28,502 bases of DNA from an uncultured Erysipelotrichaceae bacterium (GTDB lineage: Bacteria > Bacillota_I > Bacilli_A > Erysipelotrichales > Erysipelotrichaceae), in NCBI GenBank assembly GCA_910586285.1, contig CAJUGR010000007.1, positions 1 through 28,502 of the forward strand, read 5' to 3'. The notes beneath the pieces were generated by a model, which made no database searches, was not told the DNA's origin, and saw only the letters and a list, made by a program, of their open reading frames with translations. Below, in pieces: positions 1 through 6,961 of the stretch; the stretch's first letter is position 1, and each line of letters begins with the position of its first letter. A program made the position numbers and the translations under genes.

Positions 1-69
1 CGGAATAGTGTGGTGCTGGCGGTCTATCGCTTGTTTTCGGTTGCTTGCTTCTTTAGCGTACATGAGCAT
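1..69 (-). CDS. possible 5' end of a gene running off the left edge
   Basis: An open frame begins at an ATG ending at 69 (a second ATG is at 63) and runs to the edge without a stop, giving MLMYAKEASNRKQAIDRQH and a few more residues. The polar, helix-prone start looks protein-like. No convincing ribosome binding site precedes it and a stop codon lies just upstream in the leader. I do not recognise it. It could equally be a chance open stretch, because only 23 codons are visible. Confidence 0.2.
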   Translation of the reverse strand, partial: MLMYAKEASNRKQAIDRQHHTIP

Positions 70-85
70 TTCTACATGGAATCAA

Positions 86-376
86 TCATAAACCATCCTG
101 CTTTTTTTGTGCAAAATCTAAATATGCCTTTTTAAATTTTACGATGCCCATCACCAGCATAAACAATCCCACCAAAATAAGCAATATACCTGCAAGTGAA
201 TTCTCTTTCAGTGATGCAATACCGACAAACAGGATCAGACCAATTACGGAAAGGAAAAACAGCACGAACAGCATAATTAATAAATATCTTATCCACTTGG
301 GTGTCTTTTTGTTTTTACTGATATCAAATCCGATATCAAACACCAGTTCTAGTAGGAATTCTATAAAATATTCCAT
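86..376 (-). CDS. small two-TM membrane protein of unknown function
   Basis: This encodes 96 residues. After a short amphipathic start and a basic stretch (residues 20-31), two hydrophobic segments follow at about 32-53 and 61-80. The tail is basic and polar (KFKKAYLDFAQKKQ). The layout suggests two membrane passes with both ends on the same, probably cytoplasmic, side. AAGGAAAA stands about 5 bases before the ATG, a reasonable ribosome binding site. No enzyme motif is visible and I do not recognise a family. The upstream gene is the acyltransferase on the same strand, about 160 bases away, so co-transcription is possible but not shown. Confidence 0.6.
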   Translation of the reverse strand: MEYFIEFLLELVFDIGFDISKNKKTPKWIRYLLIMLFVLFFLSVIGLILFVGIASLKENSLAGILLILVGLFMLVMGIVKFKKAYLDFAQKKQDGL

Positions 377-441
377 AACATTTTCCTTACCATTGCCTTC
401 GTATTATCGCTACTAAAACAAGACTTTCACTCCGCCATAAT

Positions 442-525
442 TTATTTATTATCGTTCAAATAATGAAACTCTTCTATTTCATCGTCACTAAAATATACTC
501 AATCAGCATAAGCATAGCCATTCAT
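442..525 (-). other. short reading frame with an internal TGA, possible gene remnant
   Basis: Between the acyltransferase and the small membrane protein, one frame reads MNGYAYAD, a TGA stop, then VYFSDDEIEEFHYLNDNK and a TAA. The acidic second half looks more like real protein than random sequence, but 27 codons are too few for certainty. It may be the tail of a decayed gene or chance. No ribosome binding site was seen. Confidence 0.15.
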
Positions 526-534
526 AGAATGTAA

Positions 535-1587
535 TTAACAAACCCCGATCGCTCGTTTTATTATCGGAATCTTACTGATGATTTCATAAAATATGAAATT
601 CAATATAAAGCTGCCACATAATATGATGCCTATTTGTAAAATAATATGATCAGCCAAAATGAACGAATAGTACCCGACGCTGACCAGAATTGTTTGATGT
701 AAAATATATATCGGAAATGATGCCTTCTTAAAATAAGCAGTAACTTGGTTTTCTCTGTTTAAGCATAATTCACCGATTATGATTGCGGATAATATTCCCA
801 ACCATCCGACAAAGTTCACAAATAAATCACCATAGTAAGAATATTGATAATACACCAGTACTAACACGGATTGAAACAGACCAAACAATCCCAATATCAC
901 GTGCTTATTTTCTGTCATTTTACCGATATTTTTTTCATTGCTAAAATAATAATATCCCAGTAAATACAAGATAAAATACTTTCCAAGACTAAATCCGCCG
1001 AAATTACCAATATAATACATTAGCCAAACGGGTATAAAAAGCAATATCATTCCAAAAATATTAATTTTCTCTAATTTATAATACACTTCTTTATAAGGAA
1101 TATGTTTTATAATCGGCAACGATACAAGAGAAATGATCAATAAAAACAGAATAAACCATAAATGTCCCGGTGTAAAGCCTCCATCGTATCCGCTTAAATC
1201 GGTAAAATGAGTGAAAAAATATTTGTAATTTTCTAACAGGCCTCCGGTATAACCATAAAAGAATTTTCTTGCATATAGTGTTTGGATAGGAATGAATAAC
1301 AGGATTCCGCTAATAAAGGGAATCAATAATTTGTGAAAGCGCTCATTGATAAACGCTTTTGTAGTTCGCTTCGTCAATGAATATCTTGCGCACATTCCCG
1401 CAATAACAAATAATAATGGCATAAACCAAGGATTGACGATTACAATGAAAGAGCTTAGCAATTTGTTTTCTCCGCCCCATACATAAAATTTTGTGCCAAA
1501 GTTATTCCAGATCATAAAAGTATGTACCGGAAACAGCGACAAAATTACTATCGTTCTTAAATTGTCCAAATAATGTTTTCTCATCAT
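535..1587 (-). CDS. acyltransferase family 3 membrane protein
   Basis: This is a 350-residue, very hydrophobic protein with about ten predicted membrane segments. The N-terminus YLDNLRTIVILSLFPVHTF carries the Arg and the downstream His typical of the acyltransferase-3 family (OafA/YrhL/OPG-C type), which move acetyl, succinyl or other acyl groups onto cell-surface sugars, lipids or polymers across the membrane. FTPGHLWFILFLL near residue 140 is the family's other recognisable block. The start is the first of two adjacent ATGs, with AGAGG at 1594-1598 about 6 bases before it. It stands alone between a decayed VOC gene and a small membrane protein, so the context gives no clue to the acceptor. 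The family call is firm and the substrate is unknown. Confidence 0.85.
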   Translation of the reverse strand: MMRKHYLDNLRTIVILSLFPVHTFMIWNNFGTKFYVWGGENKLLSSFIVIVNPWFMPLLFVIAGMCARYSLTKRTTKAFINERFHKLLIPFISGILLFIPIQTLYARKFFYGYTGGLLENYKYFFTHFTDLSGYDGGFTPGHLWFILFLLIISLVSLPIIKHIPYKEVYYKLEKINIFGMILLFIPVWLMYYIGNFGGFSLGKYFILYLLGYYYFSNEKNIGKMTENKHVILGLFGLFQSVLVLVYYQYSYYGDLFVNFVGWLGILSAIIIGELCLNRENQVTAYFKKASFPIYILHQTILVSVGYYSFILADHIILQIGIILCGSFILNFIFYEIISKIPIIKRAIGVC

Positions 1588-1636
1588 TCAATACCTCTTA
1601 GCTTTCCACTGTGATTTGCTAATTTCATAGCATAAT

Positions 1637-1875
1637 CTATATATTAATTGTATCCCAATAATTTTCTATTTTTTCTTCAAAATACAGTGCCAAAAATTGC
1701 TTATTGTTATAATATCTTACCCAAAAGTCTTCTTCCAAATTTTCCGTTTTGTAGTACAAGACCTTCCATTAGAATCATTGCCATCATTATCAAGCATTAT
1801 ATTAAGACCGAACAAATCATGATAAAATTGTTTCGACTTTTCGATATATAGCTTATTTAGTATAATACCACAAAA
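1637..1875 (-). pseudogene. decayed VOC/glyoxalase-family gene (frameshifted)
   Basis: This gap of about 350 bases has no intact gene, but on the minus strand three successive frames each read like part of one glyoxalase/bleomycin-resistance (VOC) domain. Frame one, about 1860-1780, gives EKSKQFYHDLFGLNIMLDND, the N-terminal VOC helix. Frame two, about 1778-1743, gives MILMEGLVLQNG, a beta strand. Frame three, about 1742-1637, gives EEDFWVRYYNNKQFLALYFE and ends ENYWDTINI then TAG. Two frameshifts and a total of about 80 codons, against roughly 110-120 expected, mean it cannot make an intact domain. The 5' end merges with the terminator behind spoVAF and no start is seen. The likeness is from memory of the family, not a search. 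The promoter of the downstream acyltransferase probably lies inside this relic. Confidence 0.6.
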
Positions 1876-1907
1876 AAAGCAAATCTCCTATAACAGTTGA
1901 TCTGCTT
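1872..1907 (-). terminator. Rho-independent terminator after the spoVA operon
   Basis: On the minus strand AAGCAGATC pairs with GATTTGCTT (9 bp, one G-U) across a 13-base loop and is followed by five or more T. It lies about 30 bases past the spoVAF stop. Confidence 0.75.
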
Positions 1908-1939
1908 CATTCATGAAAATGATTCAATATGAAAGCCTA

Positions 1940-3295
1940 TTATTTCTTTAAACGAATCGGTGATCCGAATAAAATCTTTTTACATTCTTTATAGGAAAAA
2001 GGTATAATCGGATATAAATACGGAAATTTAATGGACTTGGTTGACAGTAATACAACCACATGTAAAAGTACACCGACACAAAATCCCGCCTGACCGAAAA
2101 ATAACGCCATAACGACAATGATCATACGAAATGCCTTATTAGCAAGCGATAATTCATAATTTGGTGTCAACAGGTTTCCGATATTGCATAATGCAATCAT
2201 GATGAGAATTTCATTGGTATAAACACCGAAATCCACGGCCATATCCCCCAATACAAACACGGCGATAAAACTCATGATGCTGGAGAGGATCGAGGGCGTA
2301 TGAATCAGACTTTGACGCAGCCATTCCACCACGATATCCGCAAATATCACCTGAAAGCCAAACTCCAATATTTTTACATCATCGGCCAGTGGCAGTCGTA
2401 ATAGTGTGGCATTATGATCCACCACCAAAGCGGTCCACAACGGCAACAAATAAATCGAAAAGAAAATTCCGATTAAGCGAATGATTCGCGTAAAGGTAGC
2501 GATTAAGGTAGTTTGTGTGTATTCCTCAATCTGTTTCGTTTGTTCAAAGAAGGTGGTAGGAATAATCATAGCACTGGGAGAATTATCCGCCAATACTACT
2601 AAATATCCTTGTAATAAATGGATAGCGCAAATATCAGGACGCTCTGTATAACGTACATGGGGATAAGGATTCCACGTTTTGCCATACAGTTGTTCACAAA
2701 GATTTCGTTCGGATAAAATCTCGGTTTCATCTAAGTTTGTCAGACGACGTTCAAAATCTTTTAATATATCAGGGTCGACAAGATGCTCAATATAGGCATA
2801 GGCGATATCGGTTCGAGTTTTGACACCCTCTTTATTGATCACAATGTGCAAGCGCGGATCACGGATGCGCCGGCGAATTAATCCGACATTGAGGATGATA
2901 TTCTCGACAAAGCCATCATGCGAACCACGCACACTTTTCTCAACACTGGGTTCGGCGGTGGAACGTGAGGGATAATGGCGTGTTTCCACGCAATAATATT
3001 CGCTAGAACCTTCCACCAGCACCAAACACTGCCCTGATAATAACGATGTGATGGCCTTATGACAATCCGTTTGTACTTCTACGCTGCCTGGATAAAAGGT
3101 TAAGGTTACTTCACTTTTGGCCGTAATGACAATGCTTTCCACAATATCCGCAATCAGCGCACTGTCAGCGAGTGAAGATAAGAAAACAAGCACGCAGCAT
3201 TGATCACTGATCTTTACATGACGATAGACAACGTCAAAAGAATTGCTGATTTCCTTCTGGAGCATTGCCAACATATTATCAAGTGTCGCTTTCAT
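1940..3295 (-). CDS. spoVAF: SpoVAF, GerA-family spore membrane protein
   Basis: This 451-residue protein is of the GerA/SpoVAF type. A soluble N-terminal region (about 1-250) contains the family hallmark around residue 120, EPSVEKSVRGSHDGFVENI followed by NVGLIRRRIRDPRL. A C-terminal membrane region with four or five hydrophobic segments (about 260-430) follows. B. subtilis SpoVAF is somewhat longer (about 490). In B. subtilis it acts in the inner spore membrane during germination, alongside the SpoVA dipicolinate channel. Its ATG overlaps the spoVAE stop by 4 bases (ATGA), so the two are translationally coupled. Position as last gene of a spoVA operon, rather than in a gerABC set, supports SpoVAF over a nutrient-receptor A subunit. 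Confidence 0.9.
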   Translation of the reverse strand: MKATLDNMLAMLQKEISNSFDVVYRHVKISDQCCVLVFLSSLADSALIADIVESIVITAKSEVTLTFYPGSVEVQTDCHKAITSLLSGQCLVLVEGSSEYYCVETRHYPSRSTAEPSVEKSVRGSHDGFVENIILNVGLIRRRIRDPRLHIVINKEGVKTRTDIAYAYIEHLVDPDILKDFERRLTNLDETEILSERNLCEQLYGKTWNPYPHVRYTERPDICAIHLLQGYLVVLADNSPSAMIIPTTFFEQTKQIEEYTQTTLIATFTRIIRLIGIFFSIYLLPLWTALVVDHNATLLRLPLADDVKILEFGFQVIFADIVVEWLRQSLIHTPSILSSIMSFIAVFVLGDMAVDFGVYTNEILIMIALCNIGNLLTPNYELSLANKAFRMIIVVMALFFGQAGFCVGVLLHVVVLLSTKSIKFPYLYPIIPFSYKECKKILFGSPIRLKK

Positions 3296-3642
3296 GTTTT
3301 AGGTTTAAATATGATCGCGGCCAAAAACGCAAAGAGAATGGCGCTGGTGATCCCGGCAGCCGTCAGATCAAACATACCTAATAAAATCCCCATTATCCCC
3401 TGCTCCTGTGCTGCGGTCAAAGCACCGTGAATGAGCGAATGGCCAAAGCTGGTAATGGGCAAACTCGCTCCGGCTCCCGCAAAATCAATCAGCTTATCAT
3501 ATAAACCAAACGTATCCAGCGCAGCACCCAAAACGACAAACAATGAGGTAATATGCCCAGCAGTCAGTTTCGAATTGTCATAGATCAGCTGTCCTAACAA
3601 TGAAATTCCCCCGCATACCAGAAACGCATTGACAAACATCAT
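3292..3642 (-). CDS. spoVAE: SpoVAE (SpoVAEb-type) membrane protein
   Basis: This is a 116-residue hydrophobic protein with three or four membrane segments. The conserved SpoVAC/AE core is visible: GLYDKLIDFAGAGASLPIT followed by SFGHSL and IHGALTAA. It belongs to the inner-membrane SpoVA complex that imports dipicolinic acid into the forespore and releases it at germination. The core is shared with SpoVAC, upstream in the same operon, suggesting an old duplication. The start ATG overlaps the spoVAD stop (ATGA), with AAAGGAG about 9 bases before it inside spoVAD. A second ATG follows at once and could be the true start. The length fits SpoVAE. Confidence 0.92.
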   Translation of the reverse strand: MMFVNAFLVCGGISLLGQLIYDNSKLTAGHITSLFVVLGAALDTFGLYDKLIDFAGAGASLPITSFGHSLIHGALTAAQEQGIMGILLGMFDLTAAGITSAILFAFLAAIIFKPKT

Positions 3643-4640
3643 TGATCTTCACTCCTTTCATAGACAATCGCATGTGCAATACAAGGAATGCTCTCTTTTT
3701 GCTGCACGGCAACTGGTGACAGTAAAGCACCAGTCGCAATGACCATTACTCTTCGCAGATTTCCCAGTTCAATATCGTTTAACAGCTTGGTCATGGAAAC
3801 GCACATACTGCACGCACAACCGCTGCCACCACAAAACACATCTTGTTGTTGGGTATCATAAATCATCAAACCACAGTCGTGAAGATGATTATGTACATTA
3901 TGATGCTCCTGATACAACAAATCCATCAAAAACGAAAAGCCGAGTTTTGATAAATCACCGGTAGCGATGAGATCATAATCATCAAAGTTCGTATGTGTAT
4001 TGTTTAAATGGGTCATCAGCGTGTCATATGCCGCCGGAGCCATGGCAATTCCCATATCATTGGCATCGGTATGATCCCAATCGACAATACGGCCGACAGT
4101 CATGGCAGATACTCGAATCGGACTTTTACGTTCACTTAGTAAAATTGCCCCGGCACCGGTCACAGTAAAGGTGGTTGTTTCTTTCTTTTGAATACCGTAT
4201 TCATTGGGAAAGCGAAACTGTCGCTCCGCTGTATTCGCATGCGAACTGGTAAATGCCAACGCTTCATGTGCCAAGTGATGTTCTACCCAAAGTGCAGCTT
4301 GACCGATTACCAATGAACTGGTAGCACAAGCTGCATACATTCCGATAAATGGTCGCTGTGTATCACGGGCAAAATAATGTGATGAAGTCAACTGATTGAT
4401 CAAATCGCCACCAACGATCACATCCAAATCGGACAACTTGGCATTGCCTTTGCGTAAAGCGGTATCACAAGCATCGTAAATCATTGCCCGCTCCGCTTTT
4501 TCAAAACTTTTTTCATTACAATAATTATCATCATAGGTTTTGTCATACAGATCTTTCAGCGGTCCTTGGGCTTCCAATGGTCCCGCTACCGCTGCACGAC
4601 TTTTCACATACACGTTTGAAAATGTTATCGTTGTCATCAT
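3639..4640 (-). CDS. spoVAD: SpoVAD, dipicolinate-binding thiolase-fold protein
   Basis: This encodes 333 residues, the usual SpoVAD length. The protein has a thiolase-like fold and in B. subtilis binds dipicolinic acid on the cytoplasmic side of the SpoVA channel. Visible signatures are TFSNVYVKSRAAVAGPLEA at the N-terminus, MYAACATSSLVIGQAAL (the thiolase nucleophile-elbow region), TGAGAILLS, and GGSGCACSMCVSM near residue 275. No membrane segment is apparent. GGAGG at 4645-4649 sits only 4 bases before the first ATG and 7 before the second (4637), so initiation at 4637 is equally likely. The gene starts directly after the spoVAC stop and overlaps spoVAE by 4 bases. Confidence 0.95.
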   Translation of the reverse strand: MMTTITFSNVYVKSRAAVAGPLEAQGPLKDLYDKTYDDNYCNEKSFEKAERAMIYDACDTALRKGNAKLSDLDVIVGGDLINQLTSSHYFARDTQRPFIGMYAACATSSLVIGQAALWVEHHLAHEALAFTSSHANTAERQFRFPNEYGIQKKETTTFTVTGAGAILLSERKSPIRVSAMTVGRIVDWDHTDANDMGIAMAPAAYDTLMTHLNNTHTNFDDYDLIATGDLSKLGFSFLMDLLYQEHHNVHNHLHDCGLMIYDTQQQDVFCGGSGCACSMCVSMTKLLNDIELGNLRRVMVIATGALLSPVAVQQKESIPCIAHAIVYERSEDQ

Positions 4641-5081
4641 TTAACCTCCGAAAAAGAGAAAGCGCAGCGCTCCGAAAAAGAAAGCGGAGGCAATACCGTA
4701 AGTCAATACACTGCCGGCCAATTTAAACATATTGGTACCGATACCATAAATCAAGCCTTCACTTTTGCCTTCCATCGCAGCCGCGGTCAAAGAATTGGCA
4801 AATCCGGAAATCGGAATAAACATACCGGCTCCGCAGTGCTGTGCCAGTTTATCATAAACACCCAGTCCGGTCGCGATCGCCGTAACCAAAATGATGGTGA
4901 CGATCACCATCGGTAGCGCTTTTTCTTCATCCAGCACAAACCAATCCATATAGCCATACAACAATCCTTGCCCAATCACACCGATGATTCCTCCACTGAT
5001 AAATGCGGTCAGCGCATTTTTTCCTTTCTTTTGCGGCGGCTTATGCTTATTCGCCGTATCTTGTAAATGCTTTTTATCCAT
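4641..5081 (-). CDS. spoVAC: SpoVAC, mechanosensitive SpoVA channel subunit
   Basis: This encodes 146 residues from the ATG at 5081. A basic N-terminus is followed by about four membrane segments and the family core LGVYDKLAQHCGAGMFIPIS and GFANSLTAAAMEGKSEG. SpoVAC of B. subtilis behaves as a mechanosensitive channel; it works with SpoVAD and SpoVAE in dipicolinate uptake and release. I chose this start because AGGAGG at 5090-5095 lies 8 bases before it. A longer frame upstream to 5225 runs through a terminator and the promoter and is unlikely to be translated. It is first in its operon; spoVAA and spoVAB are absent, as in many clostridia. Confidence 0.95.
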   Translation of the reverse strand: MDKKHLQDTANKHKPPQKKGKNALTAFISGGIIGVIGQGLLYGYMDWFVLDEEKALPMVIVTIILVTAIATGLGVYDKLAQHCGAGMFIPISGFANSLTAAAMEGKSEGLIYGIGTNMFKLAGSVLTYGIASAFFFGALRFLFFGG

Positions 5082-5104
5082 GGGATAAACCTCCTCATGT
5101 TCTC

Positions 5105-5133
5105 TAGTATGCACCGATCTTTGATGCCTATGT
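5105..5133 (-). promoter_or_regulatory. candidate sigma-G promoter for the spoVA operon
   Basis: CATACTA at 5105-5111 matches the sigma-G -10 pattern (CATnnTA). ACATA at 5129-5133, 17 bases upstream, matches four of five positions of the -35 pattern. The transcription start would fall a few bases before the AGGAGG of spoVAC. spoVA genes are forespore genes under sigma-G in B. subtilis, so the site fits its position. Confidence 0.5.
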
Positions 5134-5173
5134 ATGGCATGAATAAAACATTCGAAGCAATTTATCTTCAGTA

Positions 5174-5204
5174 AGAAAAACAGGAAACCGCTATTGATTT
5201 CCTG
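5174..5204 (-). terminator. Rho-independent terminator after the CPBP protease gene
   Basis: CAGGAAA and TTTCCTG form a perfect 7-bp stem with a 10-base loop, followed by TTTTTCTT. It separates the CPBP gene from the spoVA operon downstream, whose own promoter lies just after it. Confidence 0.8.
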
Positions 5205-5279
5205 CCATAACAATCCTATCCACAAGTATGAAAAAACTTTGAATGAACCTCTTTATCATTCCTGTTCAAAAGAATGAAT

Positions 5280-6047
5280 CTACATCCCCGAAAATGCAAC
5301 CCCGAGTGACATAATAATCGCATTGGTACAGGCATGTAAAACAATACTGCTCCACAAATTCTGCTTACATTTATAATATATCAACCCGCACGCTATTCCG
5401 GAAATTGCCTGCTCCATCATAACCATTTGTAATGAAGCTATTACACTTCCTGCCGTTTCATCCCACAGATAATATGCAAACGGAAAATGATACAAACCAA
5501 ATAAAACACTGGTCAGTAATATAGCCAAATAGGGTCGATGCCAGAAATCTGTCATATATTTTTGCAGCAGTCCGCGAAAGAAAAATTCTTCGGTAAAGGC
5601 TGCCGTACACAACATTAAAGCAAACCATATAGGAAAGCTTACTACTATTTTCGAAATGCTTTCCAAGGTAAAGGTATTTGTTGCCTCTTCACCAAAGCTG
5701 AAGACCAAAACAATGATAATTATATAGAAAACGCAAATCAGTGATAAATTTATGATTGTTGCCTTGTCAAAGCATCTCAATCCCATATCTTTAAGAACTT
5801 TGGTCATATTCTCTTTTCTTAACCATGTAATCAACAATAACGGAAACAGCACAAAAAATAACCAATTGCTTATTTCATTAATAATATCAATGTGATAAGC
5901 ATTTCCTATCACAGCCAGTATAAAATAGAATAATAGCCATAACAAGCAGAATATCAGTTCTTTTTTCGCTTCTGTTTTTACCATCTCAATCCTTTGTTTT
6001 CTGAAAATGACTAAAATGAATATGATTAATATTATCTGAAAAAGCAT
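5280..6047 (-). CDS. CPBP-family intramembrane metalloprotease
   Basis: This is a 255-residue protein with about seven or eight membrane segments. The CPBP (CAAX protease and bacteriocin-processing, 'Abi') motifs are complete: EEFFFR at 153-158, FGLYH at 183-187 and HACTN at 238-242. These give the glutamates, histidines and asparagine of the intramembrane metal site. Members process prenylated or membrane-bound substrates, mature or resist bacteriocins, or have unknown targets. No bacteriocin, quorum-peptide or prenyl-protein gene is adjacent, so the substrate is open. GGGAGG precedes the ATG by about 6 bases. Expression appears controlled by a strong promoter overlapped by an inverted repeat (6119-6168). 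Confidence 0.88.
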   Translation of the reverse strand: MLFQIILIIFILVIFRKQRIEMVKTEAKKELIFCLLWLLFYFILAVIGNAYHIDIINEISNWLFFVLFPLLLITWLRKENMTKVLKDMGLRCFDKATIINLSLICVFYIIIIVLVFSFGEEATNTFTLESISKIVVSFPIWFALMLCTAAFTEEFFFRGLLQKYMTDFWHRPYLAILLTSVLFGLYHFPFAYYLWDETAGSVIASLQMVMMEQAISGIACGLIYYKCKQNLWSSIVLHACTNAIIMSLGVAFSGM

Positions 6048-6118
6048 AAAATGGCCTCCCTGAATTGTCGATCCAATATCACTGCGTCAGGATTACTTAA
6101 GCACAAGTTTTTGTACTG

Positions 6119-6140
6119 TTGTATTAACTAACTAATACAA
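6119..6140. promoter_or_regulatory. perfect inverted repeat, candidate repressor operator
   Basis: TTGTATTA-ACTAAC-TAATACAA is a perfect 8-bp inverted repeat with a 6-base centre. It begins at the last base of the -10 box and covers the expected transcription start of the CPBP gene, the classic place for a repressor. The half-site and spacing recall operators of GntR/YtrA-type regulators, from memory only. No regulator gene lies in the window. Confidence 0.6.
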
Positions 6141-6168
6141 TAATACATGAGATTTCTTCACATGTCAA
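6140..6168 (-). promoter_or_regulatory. sigma-A promoter of the CPBP protease gene
   Basis: The -35 is a perfect TTGACA (6163-6168), the spacer is 17 bases, and the -10 is TATTAT (6140-6145, five of six). The start codon is about 90 bases downstream, leaving a leader of roughly 85 bases with no recognised riboswitch. Confidence 0.75.
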
Positions 6169-6193
6169 CTCTTTATTATGATTTATTGATTAA

Positions 6194-6310
6194 TTATTGA
6201 CTTGGATGATGGAATGCAATGAGATTATCGGTTTCATGATATGAGGTACGAACAGTTAAATCTTTTATGATAGCTTTTGTATTATCGTACACACGATCTA
6301 AGGTGGGCAT
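6194..6310 (-). CDS. possible 38-residue ORF or gene remnant
   Basis: Between the NUDIX terminator and the CPBP promoter one minus-strand frame reads MPTLDRVYDNTKAIIKDLTV, then RTSYHETDNLIAFHHPSQ and TAA. Composition and codon use look like real protein, but the only ribosome-binding-like bases (AGG) abut the ATG and a terminator lies just upstream. I do not recognise it. It could be the tail of a decayed gene, a small protein, or chance. Confidence 0.22.
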   Translation of the reverse strand: MPTLDRVYDNTKAIIKDLTVRTSYHETDNLIAFHHPSQ

Positions 6311-6314
6311 CCTA

Positions 6315-6338
6315 TAAAAAAGATGCCGTTTCAGCATC
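6315..6338 (-). terminator. Rho-independent terminator after the NUDIX gene
   Basis: On the minus strand GATGC-TGAAACG-GCATC is followed by six T. The hairpin starts immediately after the NUDIX stop codon. Confidence 0.75.
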
Positions 6339-6878
6339 CTAACGTAGTTTGTTTGTTTCACGAATGAGTACCTGTTGTAAAGCAATAATGGTCTTGGCAT
6401 CCTGCAGTTGGTGATGTTCCAACATTGCTTTGATTTCATCCAGCGTAAACCATTTTGTATCAATCATTTCATCCTCATCCATGGGCCGAGGATTTTCTGC
6501 TTTGGTCACTCCCTTTGCTTCAAATACGGTGATCCTCTCGCTACAAAAGCCCGGTGTTGTGAAAAATTCACTCAACAATGCCAAAGATTCACAGCGATAA
6601 CCGCTTTCCTCTTCCAGTTCTCGCATGGCGCAGACATCAGGAGTTTCCCCAATTTCCACCTTTCCAGCCGGAAGTTCCCATAACTGTGTACCAACCGCAT
6701 AGCGATATTGAGACACAAGTAAAATTCGCTCATCCTTCATGACCAGAATAGCCGCACCGCCGTTATGATGAATCACATCCCGATCCGTACGCATTCCGTT
6801 TTCCAATTCGATTTCATCGTGTGTCATAGTAAATATAGCCGCTTCATAAACCTTTTTACTGCTAATTTGTTTTTGCAT
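6339..6878 (-). CDS. nudF: NUDIX hydrolase, ADP-ribose pyrophosphatase type
   Basis: This is a 179-residue cytosolic enzyme. The complete Nudix box spans residues 72-94 (G72, E78, then RELEEESGY), giving the Mg2+-binding glutamates. Upstream, VSQYRYAVGTQLWELPAGK is the block typical of ADP-ribose/nucleotide-sugar pyrophosphatases, and SEFFTTPGFCSE after the box supports this subfamily. The expected reaction is ADP-ribose to AMP plus ribose 5-phosphate. Length is close to the B. subtilis NudF (about 185). GAGGGA stands about 10 bases before the ATG. It has its own promoter and terminator, so it is probably transcribed alone. Substrate choice within the family is inferred. Confidence 0.9.
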   Translation of the reverse strand: MQKQISSKKVYEAAIFTMTHDEIELENGMRTDRDVIHHNGGAAILVMKDERILLVSQYRYAVGTQLWELPAGKVEIGETPDVCAMRELEEESGYRCESLALLSEFFTTPGFCSERITVFEAKGVTKAENPRPMDEDEMIDTKWFTLDEIKAMLEHHQLQDAKTIIALQQVLIRETNKLR

Positions 6879-6900
6879 TATTCATCCCTCTTTCTGCTTT

Positions 6901-6929
6901 ATTATAAAAGAAAGGCAAATAAAGTACAA
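6901..6929 (-). promoter_or_regulatory. sigma-A promoter of the NUDIX gene
   Basis: A perfect -10 TATAAT (6901-6906) follows a 17-base spacer and a weak -35 TTGTAC (6924-6929). The start codon is 22 bases beyond the -10. Confidence 0.6.
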
Positions 6930-6961
6930 TAGTATTCCTTGACGATAACGAAGACTAGTGA

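Noticed and set aside
442..525. TGA read as tryptophan or selenocysteine
   Set aside because: TGA is a normal stop in spoVAD, ylxR and tmcAL, Trp is TGG throughout, and no selenocysteine insertion hairpin was evident.
1648..1851. 67-codon plus-strand frame in the gap after the acyltransferase
   Set aside because: It starts from TTG without a ribosome binding site, has no family likeness, and lies opposite the VOC remnant, which explains the sequence better.
5082..5225. 48-residue N-terminal extension of SpoVAC
   Set aside because: It passes through a terminator and the sigma-G promoter, while an AGGAGG lies before the inner ATG.
6311..6463. Longer version of the minus-strand frame 6194-6463
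   Set aside because: Its first half is another frame of the NUDIX gene and crosses that gene's terminator; only the last 38 codons are outside it.
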